DNA of 38,263 bases from Alkalinema sp. RU_4_3 (lineage in GTDB: Bacteria; Cyanobacteriota; Cyanobacteriia; Leptolyngbyales; Leptolyngbyaceae), in NCBI GenBank assembly GCA_012031975.1, contig JAAUSA010000020.1, forward strand, positions 1-38,263. Direction: 5' to 3'. This document shows, in pieces, positions 37,081-38,263 of this stretch; the first letter of the stretch is position 1; the number at the start of each line of letters is the position of its first letter. Made by a program: the position numbers and the translations under genes. Under the pieces are notes generated by a model that saw nothing but the letters and a program-made list of their open reading frames with translations, searched no databases and was not told the origin of the DNA.

Positions 37081-37905
37081 TTAGTCATTAACTAGACTAA
37101 AGTCCTCTAGAGCTGCCTTTGCACCGTATTCAATCATTAGATCTAGGTTGGCTCCGTACTCACCTGCGCAGCTATAGGAACCCAGTTCTAGGATGTAGAG
37201 CTCTCCCTCGGATTCGCAAACATCGATCGAATAGAGTAAATCTGGATACCAGTTAACTTGCTGCAAAACGTTGGTTAGATAATCCACCAGGTAGCCGCCT
37301 TTGATTTGTTCGTCAATGCGTTCTTCTCCGACGAGGTAAAGCGAACCTGTGATGATTTCGTTTTTGTAGATGAAGAAGCGCCATTCTCGGGTAATCGATC
37401 GCTTCCCACTGACTAAAACCAAGGTCGTCACATCTCGGCCTAATTCGCTGCTGAGGGCTGGCATTGTATTGAGCTTTTGGAGATCGAATACCCCGGCTCG
37501 GAAGGTTTTCATGTTGCTGTCGGGGCGGATGAAGAGTTCACCCTTGGAACCAAAATAGTCAAGGATTTCGGTGCGTCTTCTGACCAATTCACCCAGGGGA
37601 AGAATGAAATATTGATTGTTGAGGAGATGGGCTCCGAAGTAGGTGTAGTAGGTGGTGCAGCGCAGGTTGCGCTCATCCATGTAAGCACCTGGAATCCAGG
37701 ATGTCCGTAATACATTCCGACCTAAATTTAAGGTGCCTCGAAATAGAACACATTCGTGATCGGGGAAATAAAGGTCCGATCGCCTAGGATCGAAGTCGAG
37801 GTATTTAATGTTTTTGTAGGTGTAGTTGTGTTTGGATAGGGCTTCTACGAACTGTTCGTCTGCGTCGAAAATATCTCGTTCAAGCAACCAGTTAACGGTG
37901 GTCAT
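37081..37905 (-). CDS. ATP-grasp domain protein (R2K clade, DUF4343-like)
   Basis: From ATG 37905 the product is 274 residues (MTTVNWLLERDIFDADEQF); this ATG has GAGG nine bases upstream, while the longer frame would need a TTG. The C-terminal two-thirds looks like an ATP-grasp fold: FIRPDSNMKTFRAG (where the usual Lys is replaced), REWRFFIYKNEIITGS, and the terminal LLYSIDVCESEGELYILELG followed by an Asn (GEYGANLD), the Mg-ATP acidic/Asn pair. This agrees with the R2K-type ATP-grasp family formerly called DUF4343. Such enzymes ligate a carboxylate to an amine; the substrate here is unknown. Confidence 0.6.
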   Translation of the reverse strand: MTTVNWLLERDIFDADEQFVEALSKHNYTYKNIKYLDFDPRRSDLYFPDHECVLFRGTLNLGRNVLRTSWIPGAYMDERNLRCTTYYTYFGAHLLNNQYFILPLGELVRRRTEILDYFGSKGELFIRPDSNMKTFRAGVFDLQKLNTMPALSSELGRDVTTLVLVSGKRSITREWRFFIYKNEIITGSLYLVGEERIDEQIKGGYLVDYLTNVLQQVNWYPDLLYSIDVCESEGELYILELGSYSCAGEYGANLDLMIEYGAKAALEDFSLVND

Positions 37906-38076
37906 TGCTATAGCCTCAAGGTTCCCAAGCTTTATCAATCCATCATTGCAATCGCGATCGTCTGTGCCCCTAGTCTTCTAGCGGGTGACAGAGGGGGCGA
38001 TCGGTCATATTTGATGGAGGGCCATGGGTATTCCTATTTTGGCTGATTGATGGAATGATAGCACCTGTCTAGTGCT
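37906..38076. other. Intergenic stretch upstream of the ATP-grasp gene
   Basis: About 170 bases that should hold the promoter of the minus-strand ATP-grasp gene. It contains GCGATCG octamer-like sequence near 37953. No gene or hairpin is seen. Confidence 0.35.
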
Positions 38077-38263
38077 CTACTGGAGGATTTTCAAGATCGC
38101 ACTGTCGTCGGAGGTTGGGGTGGAAGTTGTGGGACAGGCGGTTGTGCGAGTCGTGGTATCTTTTTGGGCTAACGCCGTAGCAGGTTTGCAGGTGGAGCGG
38201 GGTGCGATCGCTACTAGCGTCGGGTGGGGTTGGGCGGTTCGGTGGGGTTGGTGGTTCGGGTGG
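38077..38263 (-). CDS. Possible C-terminal end of a gene running off the window
   Basis: On the minus strand a frame is open from the window edge to a TAG at 38077. It begins with a Pro-rich stretch (PPEPPTPPNRPTPP) and continues QTCYGVSPKRYHDSHN and LRRQCDLENPPVEH. The Pro-rich linker and following residues could be a real C-terminus. The opposite strand is also open here, and the DNA at the edge is a G/T-rich simple-sequence run, so this is uncertain. Confidence 0.25.
   Translation of the reverse strand, partial: HPNHQPHRTAQPHPTLVAIAPRSTCKPATALAQKDTTTRTTACPTTSTPTSDDSAILKILQ

Noticed and set aside
38119-38263. Plus-strand open frame at the right edge (Val/Gly/Trp-rich)
   Set aside because: It consists of G/T-rich simple sequence with no protein-like character; the minus-strand reading is slightly better but also weak.

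Overview
The window is chromosomal DNA of a cyanobacterium. The evidence is geranylgeranyl reductase (chlP), a full-length ferredoxin-type glutamate synthase, the fused panC/cmk gene found in cyanobacteria, a lysA-cdaA-uppS group, a ClpC of about 827 residues, and many GCGATCGC (HIP1-like) octamers. The genus cannot be fixed from the sequence. There is no rRNA, CRISPR array, phage or intact insertion sequence. One tRNA gene is present, tRNA-Arg(CCG).

Layout. 1-2.7 kb: a cupin of the mannose-6-phosphate isomerase type and a secreted phosphodiester-glycosidase (NAGPA-type) protein, both on the minus strand. 3.2-9.8 kb: gltS and panC/cmk on the plus strand, with a palindromic MITE-like repeat on each side of panC/cmk and a decayed relative at the window start. 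10-15.1 kb: a minus-strand series of a secreted small protein, a family 4 glycosyltransferase, an MFS exporter, recO and deoC; deoC and recO overlap by four bases. 15.1-16.2 kb: a gene-poor stretch with possible gene remnants and a tandem 19-bp repeat. 16.3-20.8 kb: chlP converging on uppS-cdaA-lysA across an 18-bp-stem terminator. 20.9-24.9 kb: rimI, clpC and mscL. 25-26.3 kb: a CRP-like palindrome, an unannotated 48-residue single-TM protein, tRNA-Arg and an Ala-rich small protein. 26.4-31.7 kb: penicillin-binding protein 2 (mrdA) and a one-module NRPS with half a condensation domain. 32-34.4 kb: pcrA. 34.5-38 kb: a DUF4336 protein, two small unknowns, a retropepsin-like protease and an ATP-grasp protein.

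The most important structural observation is that many conserved genes (gltS, deoC, rimI, clpC, pcrA, a DUF4336 gene, very likely mrdA, and the NRPS at five points) are broken by one-base indels, nearly all a missing base in a short homopolymer or repeated-base site. The downstream frame resumes the expected family sequence immediately. This points to uncorrected sequencing error rather than gene decay, so these loci are given as single genes with their frame breaks stated.

Functionally the window is mostly core metabolism: nitrogen assimilation (gltS), pantothenate and CMP kinase, chlorophyll/tocopherol side-chain reduction (chlP), cell-wall precursors and synthesis (lysA, uppS, mrdA, with the c-di-AMP synthase cdaA among them), proteostasis (clpC), DNA repair (recO, pcrA) and osmotic safety (mscL). 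The least described items are the half-C NRPS, the 48-residue membrane protein downstream of a CRP-like site, the palindromic repeat family, and the protease/ATP-grasp pair at the right end.
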